A stretch of 60,176 bases of DNA from Acidobacteriota bacterium. GTDB lineage: Bacteria > Acidobacteriota > Terriglobia > Terriglobales > Acidobacteriaceae. How positions within the stretch are numbered: position 1 is the first letter of the stretch; every line of letters starts with the position of its first letter. This document shows positions 1-9,957 of the stretch, in pieces. The translations under genes were made by a program, and so were the position numbers. The stretch is taken from NCBI GenBank assembly GCA_003225055.1, contig QIAU01000141.1:1-60176 (forward strand). The letters run 5' to 3'. The notes beneath the pieces are model-generated. The model made no database searches, was not told where the DNA came from, and saw nothing but the letters and a program-made list of their open reading frames with translations.

Positions 1-156
1 AAGCCGAGCCTCGAAATCGGCACCAACCTTCGCCAAGATTAGCCGTAGGCTGTGGATGGCAGCTTTATCGCACACTTTTGTGCGGTATTTGGCGCCGAAG
101 ACCAAATGTACATGTATCTGGAAAACACAGTATCTACCATGTCAAATATCGTTTAC
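1..156 (-). pseudogene. IS200/IS605-type TnpA transposase remnant, N-terminal part
   Basis: Minus-strand translation from 141 down to the window edge gives 47 residues including VHLVFGAKYRTKV, the start of the Y1 (HUH) single-strand transposase of IS200/IS605 elements. A TGA at 142-144 interrupts the frame just upstream, where an Arg codon would fit (NDI-stop-HGRYCVF), and no good start codon precedes it. The catalytic HUH and Tyr residues would lie beyond the window edge. The premature stop and missing start suggest a dead copy. A divergent tnpB fragment follows at once on the plus strand, as in IS605-type organisation. Confidence 0.72.
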
Positions 157-182
157 GAACGCAATAGACCAAGTGCATCCTA

Positions 183-341
183 AACGTAGGAGAAGCTCAA
201 CCCAAAGGGGCTTTCCAATATCGTCTTTACCCAACTTTAAGACAAAAGTCTTTGCTCCGACAGACTCTCGAGGTGTGTCGGATGCTCTACAACGACGCCC
301 TGCACGAACGCAAAGATGCATACAGATCTGCCGCAAGTCGA
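183..341 (+). pseudogene. IS605-type TnpB (OrfB) N-terminal fragment
   Basis: The plus frame starting at 210 reads AFQYRLYPTLRQKSLLRQTL and continues with RMLYNDALHERKDAYR, the typical N-terminus of TnpB/OrfB RNA-guided nucleases of IS200/IS605 elements. No ATG, GTG or TTG occurs in frame between the upstream stop at 165 and codon 252. The similarity ends near 335-345, where the minus-strand pseudogene next door begins. Only about 45 codons survive, so this is a truncated relic with none of the RuvC-like catalytic part. It lies head to head with the tnpA remnant. Confidence 0.7.
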
Positions 342-925
342 GGCATTGTCGCTCTTGTGCAAGTTCGCCTTCCGCCGATTCAGTTCTTTCTCGATAAAGT
401 TGTGCCCGTTCAGGAAATAGGTGGTCTGGAAAAGCAAAGAAGCAAGCCACCCGCATCACCATCGCTCCCAGCACCTCATCCCGGATGTAGAAGTAAGAGC
501 GGGTGAAGCGGCTACGCTGTTTGGCCAGAATGCGAAAGTTGGGATCGGTGGCGGGACACTTGGGGACAGTGGAGCGCAAGGTGTTGCCGTGTTGCCTTGC
601 CCTATGCTCTTGAGAACGAAGTAGACGCCGTGCTCGTTCCGGCGCTCCATTTGCTCGGCCCATTCGAGGGTGGTGCGGTGATTGCGGGCATAGGCTTCCA
701 CCCAAGCCTGATATTGTTGAGTGTGCCGGGACAAGACTTCCTTGCTATGCTAAGAGATGGGCTTGCCAACGACGTCACGGAAGAAGTAAACCGCCTGTTC
801 TGGGCGGGACAGGCCGGCAAGATAGCCGTGGATGACAGCCCGGGCGAAACAGTAGTAAACAAACAACAGCGAGTCTTGGAAAAGGCGGGGCGAACCGTTC
901 CATCGGGACGTCTGCCAGGAAATCT
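342..925 (-). pseudogene. Frameshifted conserved hypothetical gene
   Basis: Read on the minus strand from about 925, three frames must be joined to recover one protein. The first segment carries LFQDSLLFVYYCFARAVIHG and then a TAG near 765. The same frame continues with a Glu/Arg-rich stretch (YQAWVEAYARNHRTTLEWAEQ). A second frame carries FTRSYFYIRDEVLGAMVMRV and a third carries YFLNGHNFIEKELNRRKANL. The pattern of an aromatic-rich YFYIRDE segment followed by LNGHNFIEKELNR recalls a family of soil-bacterial hypothetical proteins of unknown function. At least two stops and two frameshifts show that the copy is dead. Its 3' end is cut by the tnpB fragment at about 340. Confidence 0.6.
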
Positions 926-956
926 ACGGTATGCGGTTTTTTAGGGAGCAACCGGA

Positions 957-1355
957 ATGGGTCGACGAACCATCAAGCGCAGAGCGGGAAAACAATGGGT
1001 GGAAGCCAGGACCTTCCGTCTTGCTGATGAAGTGCGTTACATGCAACGTCGGGCGGCTGAGCATGCCAGCCGGATTGTGACGATTGGTCCGTTGCTGCTT
1101 TTCTCCACCGAAACCGGCGATGCCTGGTTACTGGATCCATCCGATCAACTTGCCGCTCCGCTGGCCCGGGATGGAGATCCGTTTCCGGTAGTGATCAAGG
1201 ACACCGCTACGAGCTTTAGTGTCGCCTGGACAGGTCGCTACCAAATCGATGGTGCGGCGTTCGTCTATGCTGACAATGAATCGGGAAGCATCCGCACTAT
1301 CCTCGGTTATCCTACCCAACGCATCACCGATCAAATTTCAAATATGTTTGGCTAG
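957..1355 (+). CDS. Conserved hypothetical protein, 132 aa
   Basis: An intact reading frame starts at ATG 957, with a GGGAGCAACCGG stretch 5-15 nt upstream. The product is soluble, has a basic N-terminus (MGRRTIKRRAGKQW), no signal peptide and no membrane segment. The middle is hydrophobic and probably beta-rich (SRIVTIGPLLLFSTETGDAW), followed by an acidic loop with a WLLDPSD motif. I do not recognise a domain. It converges with the DUF4097 gene, and the two stop codons overlap at 1352-1355. It directly follows the decayed IS/hypothetical block, so it may be the last intact gene of a remodelled region. Function unknown. Confidence 0.6.
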   Translation: MGRRTIKRRAGKQWVEARTFRLADEVRYMQRRAAEHASRIVTIGPLLLFSTETGDAWLLDPSDQLAAPLARDGDPFPVVIKDTATSFSVAWTGRYQIDGAAFVYADNESGSIRTILGYPTQRITDQISNMFG

Positions 1356-2827
1356 TTTTCTGTCGGTGCTAGCGGCTTTTCCCTGGGGGGAGGCAGCGCC
1401 TTAGGCGCTTTGGGGACAGCCGGCGGAGGTGGAGCTAGCGCTTCAACCGTGCCCTTGTGAATTTCGATCGTGCCGTGCTCATTATTCAGGCGTACCGAAA
1501 CGTTCCCACTTCCCACCGTGCCGGCCAGGGTCGCCTGGTCGTGGGCATTTTCGACCTTCAGTTCGGCAAAGTCGGACTGAATTTCGCCATTGCGGGCGCG
1601 CGCATCCATGCGGAAGGCAGCCTGCGGGGGTAGCGCGAGTTGAATGTCGCCATTACGGTTGTCGATCTGCAGATTGCCCAGCTTCCGAACCAGGACTTCG
1701 ACGACGCCATTGCTGTCTTCGAGCCGCAGATCCCCCGACATTCCATCCAGGTGAATGTCCTTGGATCGGGTGATCAGGCGGCCTGGGCCGCTGGCAGAAG
1801 TCGCGCGCAGATCCCCGGAATCGAGGTCTAGATTGCCCTCCAGCTTCGCAAACTCCATGTCGGTTCGGGAAGACTTGAACGTCACCGCTTTGCCAATTTG
1901 TGACAGGTGGACGCTCTCCATAAATTCGCCGGTGAGACGAGTCGCTCCCTTCACATTCGAAACAGTAAGGTCATTCACTCGGCCGTCCACCGTGACATCG
2001 CCCGACACATGGGAAACCTTGGCGGAACTATGTTGCAAGTTGAGGCTGACGCTCCCGTTGATGTCCTCCGCCATGACCTCGCCGCGCTGGCTGGAGATAT
2101 CCAGGCTTCCATCACGCCCGGTCACGTTGATATCGCCGTGACGCGTCGAGATCACGACGGGCACCTTTCGTGGAATGGAAATCGTCATGTCCGCAGCCAC
2201 TCCGTGCTCGCCCGCGCCTTGCGTGTTGGCGTTCACGGTAACTATTTTCTCGCGGATCGTAATCTGCGGTTTCGTCCCGGCGTTGTACTTGTCGGCATCC
2301 TGCTGATTCTCGGCATGAACTTTTTTGGCGATGTCGACTTTGATCTGATTTCCTTCGGAAACGACAACGTTGACGTCGCCACGGTCGGAAACCACGTGCA
2401 GGCTCCCGCCCGCGGGAAACGTCTGGCTGCTCTGATCGGTGAAACTGTAGGTATTGCCGAATAGACTGCCGAAATCCTCGTCGTCCCAACCGATTTGGTC
2501 GTGAAGGCCGCTCCAATTTACGCGCGAGGCCTGGGTTGAGATCAGCCCGGCAACAATCAGGCAGCAGAGCAGGAAAACACCGCCAATACTGATTCCAGAG
2601 GCACGCGTTCCCTCACGTTGCGCCTGCTGATGCTCAATCAGCTTCACGACACCCCAAAGAATGATCAGCAGAGGCCAATAGTGGGCAAAAAGGCGTCCCA
2701 GCATGTACCAGTGCAGCACTCCCATGGTCCCCATCAGGAACACAACACCCATGACGATGAGCACCACCGGGCCAGCCAGCGAACGCCGTCTCGTACGCCC
2801 AACCGGACCTGGAGCAGGACTAGACAT
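1352..2827 (-). CDS. DUF4097-type beta-repeat membrane protein with LiaF-like N-terminus
   Basis: A 491-residue protein. Three hydrophobic segments at about residues 14-37, 48-64 and 80-98 resemble the LiaI/LiaF-like transmembrane (DUF5668) module. From about 125 to 460 the chain is a long run of short beta strands with repeated V-x-N/D-x-x-G-x-V patterns (GDINVTGRDGSLDISSQRGE), typical of the DUF4097 adhesin-like beta-solenoid. A Pro/Ala-rich tail ends the protein. LiaF-type proteins take part in envelope-stress signalling in Firmicutes; here only a surface or envelope-sensing role can be inferred. The ATG overlaps the end of the B-box gene by 8 nt, making it the last gene of the ECF sigma operon. 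Confidence 0.85.
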   Translation of the reverse strand: MSSPAPGPVGRTRRRSLAGPVVLIVMGVVFLMGTMGVLHWYMLGRLFAHYWPLLIILWGVVKLIEHQQAQREGTRASGISIGGVFLLCCLIVAGLISTQASRVNWSGLHDQIGWDDEDFGSLFGNTYSFTDQSSQTFPAGGSLHVVSDRGDVNVVVSEGNQIKVDIAKKVHAENQQDADKYNAGTKPQITIREKIVTVNANTQGAGEHGVAADMTISIPRKVPVVISTRHGDINVTGRDGSLDISSQRGEVMAEDINGSVSLNLQHSSAKVSHVSGDVTVDGRVNDLTVSNVKGATRLTGEFMESVHLSQIGKAVTFKSSRTDMEFAKLEGNLDLDSGDLRATSASGPGRLITRSKDIHLDGMSGDLRLEDSNGVVEVLVRKLGNLQIDNRNGDIQLALPPQAAFRMDARARNGEIQSDFAELKVENAHDQATLAGTVGSGNVSVRLNNEHGTIEIHKGTVEALAPPPPAVPKAPKALPPPREKPLAPTEN

Positions 2828-3758
2828 TTTTCACCTCATTGGCTGGCGGCTGGGGAGCCTGATCGGTTGCTTCGATCGTCGGAGGTTCCTGCGGATTGGC
2901 GCTGCCCGGCGGAATGTGACCCGCGCCTGAAGCGTTGCTGTGGAGGAGTTTCACGGTTCCAATGACTAGGATCAAGATTGGCCAGGTTCGATGCCAGCCG
3001 AACCTGCTTACGCTCTCAAGCAGAGATAACACGCCGATTGTGACTAGGACGGCTGGTCCCATCAGGCTTCGCGTGCGGCACCGATCGCAATAACAACGGT
3101 CCCCCGACGATCCCATCAAGCCCCATTTCTGCGCCAAGAGCCAGACACCCAGGGCAATCAGAAAAATGGGCCAGACGCGGTTGAAATCGAAGTAGAACAA
3201 GCCTGCGTTGCGTAGGAGAAACAAGACCCCAAGCATAATTAGGACGACAGCGCCGACGGGTACCCTGGAGGCATTCACCTTCTCTCCTGCTCCGAAGGTC
3301 TGGGCTAGGCCAAACGGGTCGGGGGCGGGTTTACCATCCTGGATTGCTCGAGCAGAGCGCACGGCATCGATAATCTGGTAGAAAATGAAGAACGCAATAC
3401 CAAGCCCGAACAGGGTGTCCCACGGGTCGCTGGCCGTGTTGGCTCCGATTACCAACAGAGAAAAAATAATCAGGTGTGCAAGCCCTTTGGCATATTGGCC
3501 GTTGTAAACGGCACCGACTCCGAAGGGGATAGCGCCGAGAATTCCTGCCACCGCTGGGTTCGGCCCGCTGCCGGGCGCGACGGGAGGATACCCTGCCGAG
3601 GCTGACACCGGAGGCTGCACGCCCTCCAGGCGAGCTGCCAGGCAGTTCTCGCAGTAGATCACTCCCCGCACGTCACGCGTGCAGCTCGCGCACAGTGCTT
3701 TCCCGCACGTGCGGCAATAGGCCACCGCCGATTTGTCGGTATGGTTGGCGCAGTTCAT
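2820..3758 (-). CDS. B-box zinc-finger multipass membrane protein
   Basis: A 312-residue protein. Residues 3-45 hold a B-box-like zinc site: C3, H6, then CRTCGKALCASCTR and CENC, which is the usual Cys/His spacing. The rest is membrane-embedded. About residues 67-136 form a hydrophobic block with a GAVYNGQYAKGLAH stretch, and two DUF5668-like two-helix units follow at roughly 168-210 and 230-270, similar to the N-terminus of the downstream DUF4097 protein. The start codon overlaps the anti-sigma stop (ATGA), so the genes are probably translationally coupled. B-box proteins with membrane tails are common in Acidobacteriota sigma operons; the molecular role is not known. A zinc-dependent interaction platform is the simplest inference. 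Confidence 0.82.
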   Translation of the reverse strand: MNCANHTDKSAVAYCRTCGKALCASCTRDVRGVIYCENCLAARLEGVQPPVSASAGYPPVAPGSGPNPAVAGILGAIPFGVGAVYNGQYAKGLAHLIIFSLLVIGANTASDPWDTLFGLGIAFFIFYQIIDAVRSARAIQDGKPAPDPFGLAQTFGAGEKVNASRVPVGAVVLIMLGVLFLLRNAGLFYFDFNRVWPIFLIALGVWLLAQKWGLMGSSGDRCYCDRCRTRSLMGPAVLVTIGVLSLLESVSRFGWHRTWPILILVIGTVKLLHSNASGAGHIPPGSANPQEPPTIEATDQAPQPPANEVKNV

Positions 3759-4507
3759 ACAAACCTCCCGGTCGCGGTCACCGGCGCGACAGGCGGTACA
3801 TCCGGCGTCGAGGCCAGCACCGGCTGGTTCTCTCCCTGGCTGTAGTTACGCTCCTGCCTTTGGTCAGGTTGTTCGCTGGTGTTGCTATTGTCCTTGCGGG
3901 GCTGGTCCTTCTGAGGAGCAGGCTCCGCCGGTGTGGTTGCGCGCTTGATTTCCCTCACCTTGGATTCGATCTGGTAGACAAAACGAATGTTCTCGTAATA
4001 CTTCACAACTTTGCCCGAGGTCATGTGATACCCGCGCACCATCGCGCTGGGATGCAAGTCAACATGCCGCAGATCGCTGACCTTCACTCCTGCCAGGTTC
4101 AACACCATGGAGACGGAGAAGAAGGCCATGCCAAACGACATGGCAAAGCGCGGCTGCCGGACCACGGCAAAGACTGGCGTCAGCGCCGGCGCTATGCGGG
4201 CGCGCACACGGTCCAGCCATGAGACTTGCGGCTGTGCCATGGGAGCATGCATCCGGACCGTGTCCAGTCCCGAGGTGGCCGCCAGGATGTTGTACGCCAG
4301 GTGGGCGGGGGGCTCTACCTCGGTGATTGATTTCAGCAATCGGCGCCCGGCGTCAATCTCGGCAAAGAGGGGCCCGCAAGCCGAGCACGCCCGGGCGTGG
4401 GCCTGGAACCGTTCCAGCCTTTCTCCGCCCAGCGTCCCATCCAGGGCCTCTGTGAGCAGCGCATCGAACTCTAGGCACGGCATACCGTCTTTGGTTTCGC
4501 CTGGCAT
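3755..4507 (-). CDS. Anti-sigma factor with zinc-binding ZAS motif and one membrane segment
   Basis: A 250-residue protein when started at ATG 4507, whose A overlaps the sigma-factor TGA; a GTG at 4510 is the alternative start. The N-terminus carries H37-x3-C41-x2-C44 (HARACSAC), the zinc-associated anti-sigma (zf-HC2) signature that binds ECF sigma factors. One hydrophobic helix at about residues 118-140 (FAMSFGMAFFSVSMVLNL) would span the inner membrane. The remainder, ending in a low-complexity Pro/Gln/Asn-rich tail, would be extracytoplasmic and could sense the signal. Position directly after the sigma gene supports the pairing. Confidence 0.86.
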   Translation of the reverse strand: MPGETKDGMPCLEFDALLTEALDGTLGGERLERFQAHARACSACGPLFAEIDAGRRLLKSITEVEPPAHLAYNILAATSGLDTVRMHAPMAQPQVSWLDRVRARIAPALTPVFAVVRQPRFAMSFGMAFFSVSMVLNLAGVKVSDLRHVDLHPSAMVRGYHMTSGKVVKYYENIRFVYQIESKVREIKRATTPAEPAPQKDQPRKDNSNTSEQPDQRQERNYSQGENQPVLASTPDVPPVAPVTATGRFV

Positions 4508-5151
4508 CACACCACCTGCCTATAGGTACGTTGTAGGAGGCGCGCAAGTTCCGCACGCCCGCGGTTGATTCTGGATTTGACGGTCCCTTCCGGAACCCTC
4601 AAAACCGTGGCAATTTCCTTGTAATCCATGTCTTGCAAATCCCGCAGAATGACCGCTTCCCGCAGCTCGGGAGACAACTTTTGCAGGGCTAAGTGGACCG
4701 CTTCCCCGGTTTCCCGGCTCTGAACCTGGGCGTCCGGCGGCATACCCTTATCCTGGATCCGCTCGCTCAGGGGCATGGCACCGTCGTGCTCCGATGGCGC
4801 CGCGTCCAGCGAATCCGTCATCCGGGCATGCTTGCTTTTCCGGAAATGGTCTACCAGCAGGTTGCGGGTAATCGTGGTTACCCAGGTCATGAACGCCCCA
4901 CGTTCCACGTCATAGGTGTCCAGCGTTTTATACATCTTGATGAATACATCCTGCGTAAGATCTTGGGCGTCGTCCCCGGATCCCGCGAACCGGTAGCAGA
5001 TGTTGTAGATGCGCCGATGATAGCGTCGGACAATTTCCTCCCAGGCAGCTGCGTCGCCGGCCATGCAGCGACGGAGTAGAGCAGCTACCACTTGGGCGTC
5101 TTCCAACCGGCGCTCCCCCGAACTCCTGGTTTCGTGAGGCTCAGGACGCAA
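4507..5151 (-). CDS. ECF (RpoE-type) RNA polymerase sigma factor
   Basis: A 214-residue sigma-70 family regulator. Region 2 is visible as AGSGDDAQDLTQDVFIKMYK with WVTTITRNLLVDHFR. Region 4 is visible as LSPELREAVILRDLQDMDYK followed by a helix-turn-helix with VPEGTVKSRINRGRAEL. There is no region 3 or 1.1, as expected for the extracytoplasmic-function class. The frame opens with TTG at 5151; GTG 5091 or ATG 5064 would shorten it but cut into the region before region 2. It heads a four-gene overlapping operon with its cognate anti-sigma factor. A possible self-recognised promoter lies at 5188-5216. Confidence 0.93.
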   Translation of the reverse strand: MRPEPHETRSSGERRLEDAQVVAALLRRCMAGDAAAWEEIVRRYHRRIYNICYRFAGSGDDAQDLTQDVFIKMYKTLDTYDVERGAFMTWVTTITRNLLVDHFRKSKHARMTDSLDAAPSEHDGAMPLSERIQDKGMPPDAQVQSRETGEAVHLALQKLSPELREAVILRDLQDMDYKEIATVLRVPEGTVKSRINRGRAELARLLQRTYRQVV

Positions 5152-5187
5152 AACCGGCAGGCACGCACCCGCGCCTTACACCCGGAA

Positions 5188-5216
5188 GATACTTCTTTTG
5201 CGCCACTAAAAGTTCT
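5188..5216 (-). promoter_or_regulatory. Possible ECF-type autoregulated promoter of the sigma operon
   Basis: On the minus strand AGAACTTTT is followed about 15 nt later by GTATC. This resembles the AAC-containing -35 element and GT-starting -10 element of ECF promoters. It lies about 37 nt ahead of the TTG start of the sigma gene. The match is visual only, and no second copy elsewhere in the window was confirmed. Confidence 0.35.
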
Positions 5217-5321
5217 TTGTTGCCAGGAAGAAAGGATTGTAGCAGGGGGTTCAAAAGGCAGGCGAACAGATGGCGAAAGCGAGCTGCTTTCCTGGAGAGT
5301 CCGCTGACGGCGGAGAAAGAC

Positions 5322-5777
5322 TCACTTCAGTGCTGCCTTGGGTTTAAGCAGGCGCCGGAGGGACCTCAACAAATCGGGAGCCTCCAGGCGAAGCTGGGAA
5401 AAGCTGTACTGCGCCACCTGCTCCAACATCTTGTCTCCTGTCCTTGTCAGCGAGAGCAACACCGCCCGGCGGTCGTGCGGGGAACGTCGCCGTCGCACCA
5501 ACCCCCGCCTCTCCAGGCGACTGGCTAGTTCGACCGCGCTGTGATGCTTGAGCAGCAATTGCTGCGCGATCTGCTTAATATTCGGTTGCTCGCCATCGGG
5601 AAGTCCTTTGAGAGCCAGGAGGAATTCGTACTGCTGAGCCTCCAGTCCGGCGCTCTCCGCCGCCTGTCGCCGGCGCTTCAGAAAGGCCGACAGCTGACGG
5701 CGAAACTCGGAAAGGGTGCGATATTCGGACGAGGAAATCTCTGATTTCCGAGACGAGTTGCTCGAGCGCGAAGCCAT
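5322..5777 (-). CDS. MarR-family transcriptional regulator
   Basis: A 151-residue protein. The N-terminal helix region (FRRQLSAFLKRRRQAAESAG) leads to a winged helix: IKQIAQQLLLKHHSAVELAS is the recognition region, and LVRRRRSPHDRRAVLLSLT is the beta wing with the conserved D-x-R-x3-L-x-L-T pattern of MarR. The C-terminal dimerisation helix is shorter and basic. It lies 34 nt downstream of glgC on the same strand, so the two may share a transcript. The ligand and targets cannot be told; control of carbohydrate storage is only a neighbourhood guess. Confidence 0.88.
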   Translation of the reverse strand: MASRSSNSSRKSEISSSEYRTLSEFRRQLSAFLKRRRQAAESAGLEAQQYEFLLALKGLPDGEQPNIKQIAQQLLLKHHSAVELASRLERRGLVRRRRSPHDRRAVLLSLTRTGDKMLEQVAQYSFSQLRLEAPDLLRSLRRLLKPKAALK

Positions 5778-5811
5778 GCTTGAAGAACCTGAGATCTGCG
5801 ACCTGCGCCCT

Positions 5812-7062
5812 CTACTCCGAAGTGAAGTAGTCCACCGTCACCGGATTCTCGAACAAGGAGTAATCGCGTGTCACCACGGTGATGCCAGTATCCGTGACAA
5901 AATAGCGCTGGCGGTCGGCCTCAGTGTCGTATCCGATCGTCGTGCCTTCCGGAACGTGCACGTCACGATCGAGAATAGCTTTACGGATGCGGCAATGCCG
6001 TCCCACGTTCACGTGCGAGAAAAGGATGCTGGCATCAACCTCACTGTAAGAATTCACGCGCACGTCAGGTGAGAGCACGCTGTTGCGCACAGTGCTTCCA
6101 GAAACGATGCAGCCAGAGGAAACAATGGAGTCCAGAGCCGTGCCCGTGCGTCCTGCCTCGGCGAACACGAACTTGGCGGGCGGGTACTGCCGCTGGTGAG
6201 TGCGGATCGGCCAGTCTTCGTCGTACAAGTTGAAGACCGGCGACACAGAAACGATGTCCATGTTCGCCTCGTAGTACGCCTCCAAGGTGCCGACATCGCG
6301 CCAGTAGAGCGCTTCCTTCTTATTCTCATCGATGAAGTTGAAAGCGTATACACGGTAATCGTCCACCATGCGGGGCAGGATATCGTGGCCGAAATCATGG
6401 CTCGACGTGTTGTCTTCCGCATCCTTGAGCAGCACGGGTATCAGCACGTCGGTGTTAAACAGGTAAACGCCCATCGAGGCAGATAACATCCGCGGGTTAT
6501 AAGGCGATCGGAGATCGGTCTGCTTGGGCTTCTCCTGAAAACCCACCACCCGGCTGTCGCGGTCCACGTCGACGACTCCGAAGCGCGAACTCTCCGACGG
6601 ATCAATGAGGATGGTAGCCAACGTGACGTCCGCGCCAGAATCGCGATGCTGGCGCAGCATGCGCCCGTAGTTCATCTTGTAAATGTGGTCGCCGGAGAGG
6701 ATGAGCGCGTGCTTGGGCTGCTCCGAGCCGATGGAATAGATGTTCTGGTAAACCGCATCGGCCGTGCCCATGTACCAGTTTTCGCTCACCCGCTTCATGG
6801 GCGGAAGGATCTCGATGAACTCGCCCATCTCGCGACCCACGATGTTCCAACCTTCGCGAATATGCCGGTTCAGAGACAGCGCTTTGTACTGGGTAAGGAT
6901 GAAGACGCGCCGCAGATCGGAATTGACGCAATTGGAGAGCGTGATATCGATGATCCGGTAGATCCCGCCGAAGGTAACGGCTGGCTTGGCTCGGTCACGG
7001 GTGAGGGGGTAGAGTCGCTCGCCCGCGCCTCCGGCCAGCAGGACTCCCAGCGTATCCTTCAT
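5812..7062 (-). CDS. glgC: Glucose-1-phosphate adenylyltransferase (ADP-glucose pyrophosphorylase)
   Basis: A 416-residue cytoplasmic enzyme that makes ADP-glucose from ATP and glucose-1-phosphate, the committed step of bacterial glycogen synthesis. The nucleotidyltransferase signature LLAGGAGERLYPLTRDRAKP is at residues 8-27. YRIIDITLSNCVNS follows, and the substrate-loop motif MGTADAVYQN is near residue 100. The C-terminal left-handed beta helix shows hexapeptide-like repeats (GCIVSGSTVRNSVLSPDVRV). Length and order match the family. The gene is followed closely by a MarR regulator; other glg genes are not in the window. Confidence 0.96.
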   Translation of the reverse strand: MKDTLGVLLAGGAGERLYPLTRDRAKPAVTFGGIYRIIDITLSNCVNSDLRRVFILTQYKALSLNRHIREGWNIVGREMGEFIEILPPMKRVSENWYMGTADAVYQNIYSIGSEQPKHALILSGDHIYKMNYGRMLRQHRDSGADVTLATILIDPSESSRFGVVDVDRDSRVVGFQEKPKQTDLRSPYNPRMLSASMGVYLFNTDVLIPVLLKDAEDNTSSHDFGHDILPRMVDDYRVYAFNFIDENKKEALYWRDVGTLEAYYEANMDIVSVSPVFNLYDEDWPIRTHQRQYPPAKFVFAEAGRTGTALDSIVSSGCIVSGSTVRNSVLSPDVRVNSYSEVDASILFSHVNVGRHCRIRKAILDRDVHVPEGTTIGYDTEADRQRYFVTDTGITVVTRDYSLFENPVTVDYFTSE

Positions 7063-7212
7063 TGTTCGCTCCGCTTTCTATGCTTTCCGGTCCTGGGATC
7101 GTTCTGGGCGTTAACTCGCCCACAACGCGCGAGCGCCGACGTGAACTTGAGATACTAGCACAGGGAAGAAAGATGAGCGCGACGGATGGGTTACGTAACG
7201 GGCGTGGATCAA

Positions 7213-7500
7213 TCAGGCCGCGTCATCGTCGATCTTGATGCGCAGCGACTTCAGGAACTTCACGTCCTGGTCGCTAACCTTCAGTTCAGGCTTGCTGCTC
7301 AGGGTCGTCACCAGAGAAGCCTTCTCCGCAGCCTTCTCTCCCTGCTTGCTGAAACCAATCGTAGCCTCCAGCACGAGGAAAATGTCATAGCCGCCATCCT
7401 TGATGCGGGAGACAACTTCGGCGATCTGCTCGGAGTCCGCTAGTGATTCATTGATCGCCTCGCCTAGTTCCTTCATCAGCTTCTTGAGTTCCTGGTCCAC
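7213..7500 (-). CDS. Small conserved hypothetical protein, 95 aa
   Basis: The most plausible start is GTG at 7500, giving VDQELKKLMKELGEAINESL. An upstream start at 7533 would add 11 residues without resemblance to a coding start. The protein is acidic, mostly helical and soluble, with a central GYDIFLVLEATIGF stretch and a charged C-terminus ending DDDAA. There is no signal peptide, membrane helix or Cys motif. It lies 150 nt upstream of glgC on the same strand. I do not recognise a domain; such small helical proteins recur in Acidobacteriota, and the function is unknown. Confidence 0.68.
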   Translation of the reverse strand: MDQELKKLMKELGEAINESLADSEQIAEVVSRIKDGGYDIFLVLEATIGFSKQGEKAAEKASLVTTLSSKPELKVSDQDVKFLKSLRIKIDDDAA

Positions 7501-7641
7501 AATGCCCCCTCTGCATTTTACTCTCGCTAGCAAGGCCTACTATAGTCTGTCACATTAGATGGTCTGCGCGGTCACCGGGTTTCGTGACCGGACTCCTTGG
7601 CGCGTTATTGTACCCCCGTACACTGCTAAAATCACTGGGTA

Positions 7642-7983
7642 ATGAGAGTGTCGACGGCTCAGAAGTTGGGAATAGCGGCCCGGGTCGCCGCCCGGATGGC
7701 GGGTGCACGAGCCAGCAAAAGCCGGCTTTTAGGGGCAACCTGGCGCGGGGTAAGGGTTACAGCCACCCACCTCGGCCGGGTTCTCGGAGTTTTGTGGTTG
7801 GAGGTTACAGGCTTTGTTTTCCTATGCCTGGCAGGGATTGGCGGCTTCGCCTTTACCCGCGAGTATGCCAGGTATCAGGCGGGCAAAATCGGCTCAGGAC
7901 GGGTCATTTTGGCGGTATGCGTCACCCTGATGTTCGCCTGGTTTGGCGCCAGTTCCTTCTGGCGTTCCCGCCGGAAATCGTGA
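7642..7983 (+). CDS. Small membrane protein, 113 aa, unknown function
   Basis: Starts at ATG 7642 with a strongly basic amphipathic N-terminus (residues 1-40, rich in Arg, Ala and Lys). Two hydrophobic helices follow at about 47-70 ([20 protein letters not shown]) and 86-105 ([20 protein letters not shown]), and the protein ends in RSRRKS. The topology suggests a two-helix inner-membrane protein with both ends in the cytoplasm. Its stop lies 4 nt before the ATG of the mutase gene, so the two are probably co-transcribed. No family is recognised. Confidence 0.66.
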   Translation: MRVSTAQKLGIAARVAARMAGARASKSRLLGATWRGVRVTATHLGRVLGVLWLEVTGFVFLCLAGIGGFAFTREYARYQAGKIGSGRVILAVCVTLMFAWFGASSFWRSRRKS

Positions 7984-7987
7984 GTGG

Positions 7988-9640
<1,653 letters not shown>

Positions 9641-9957
9641 GAAAATGCTCCGGTTTTGCTGATAAGAGGCTTGCGAACGACGATGAAGCTTCGAAGGTGG
9701 CAATCGGTTCTCCTCATCTCTCTGGTCCTGCTCGCCTCCACGAGTTTGAAGTTATCATTCCCGTTCTTGTCGCCTCATCGGCCATTGAAGCCCAGTCAGC
9801 TCAGCTTGCGATTATTATTGCGGCTGTTCTCACTGCAGGCGCCTATAAATCTCTCGGAAGCTAGGCTAAGGCTACAGGGGTTGGCAAGTCGCCGAGATAT
9901 ACCTGGTCTGCCCCTTGCTAGGCTGCTGAGTGTCGAACATCTGATCTGTTCATGACT
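9641..9957. other. Intergenic stretch after the mutase gene
   Basis: No gene is supported. A plus-strand frame from 9656 could encode a basic, Leu/Ser-rich peptide with a signal-like start, but it has no recognisable motif and no convincing ribosome site. Another frame without a start codon contains a hydrophobic Ala/Ile-rich run. This may be decayed coding sequence. Confidence 0.4.

Noticed and set aside
597-944. 115-residue plus-strand protein
   Set aside because: It lies antisense to the frameshifted minus-strand gene, whose residues are recognisably protein-like; the plus frame is a shadow.
9656-9955. Signal-peptide-like small protein
   Set aside because: Leu/Ser-rich peptide without motif or good ribosome site; looks like decayed or non-coding sequence.
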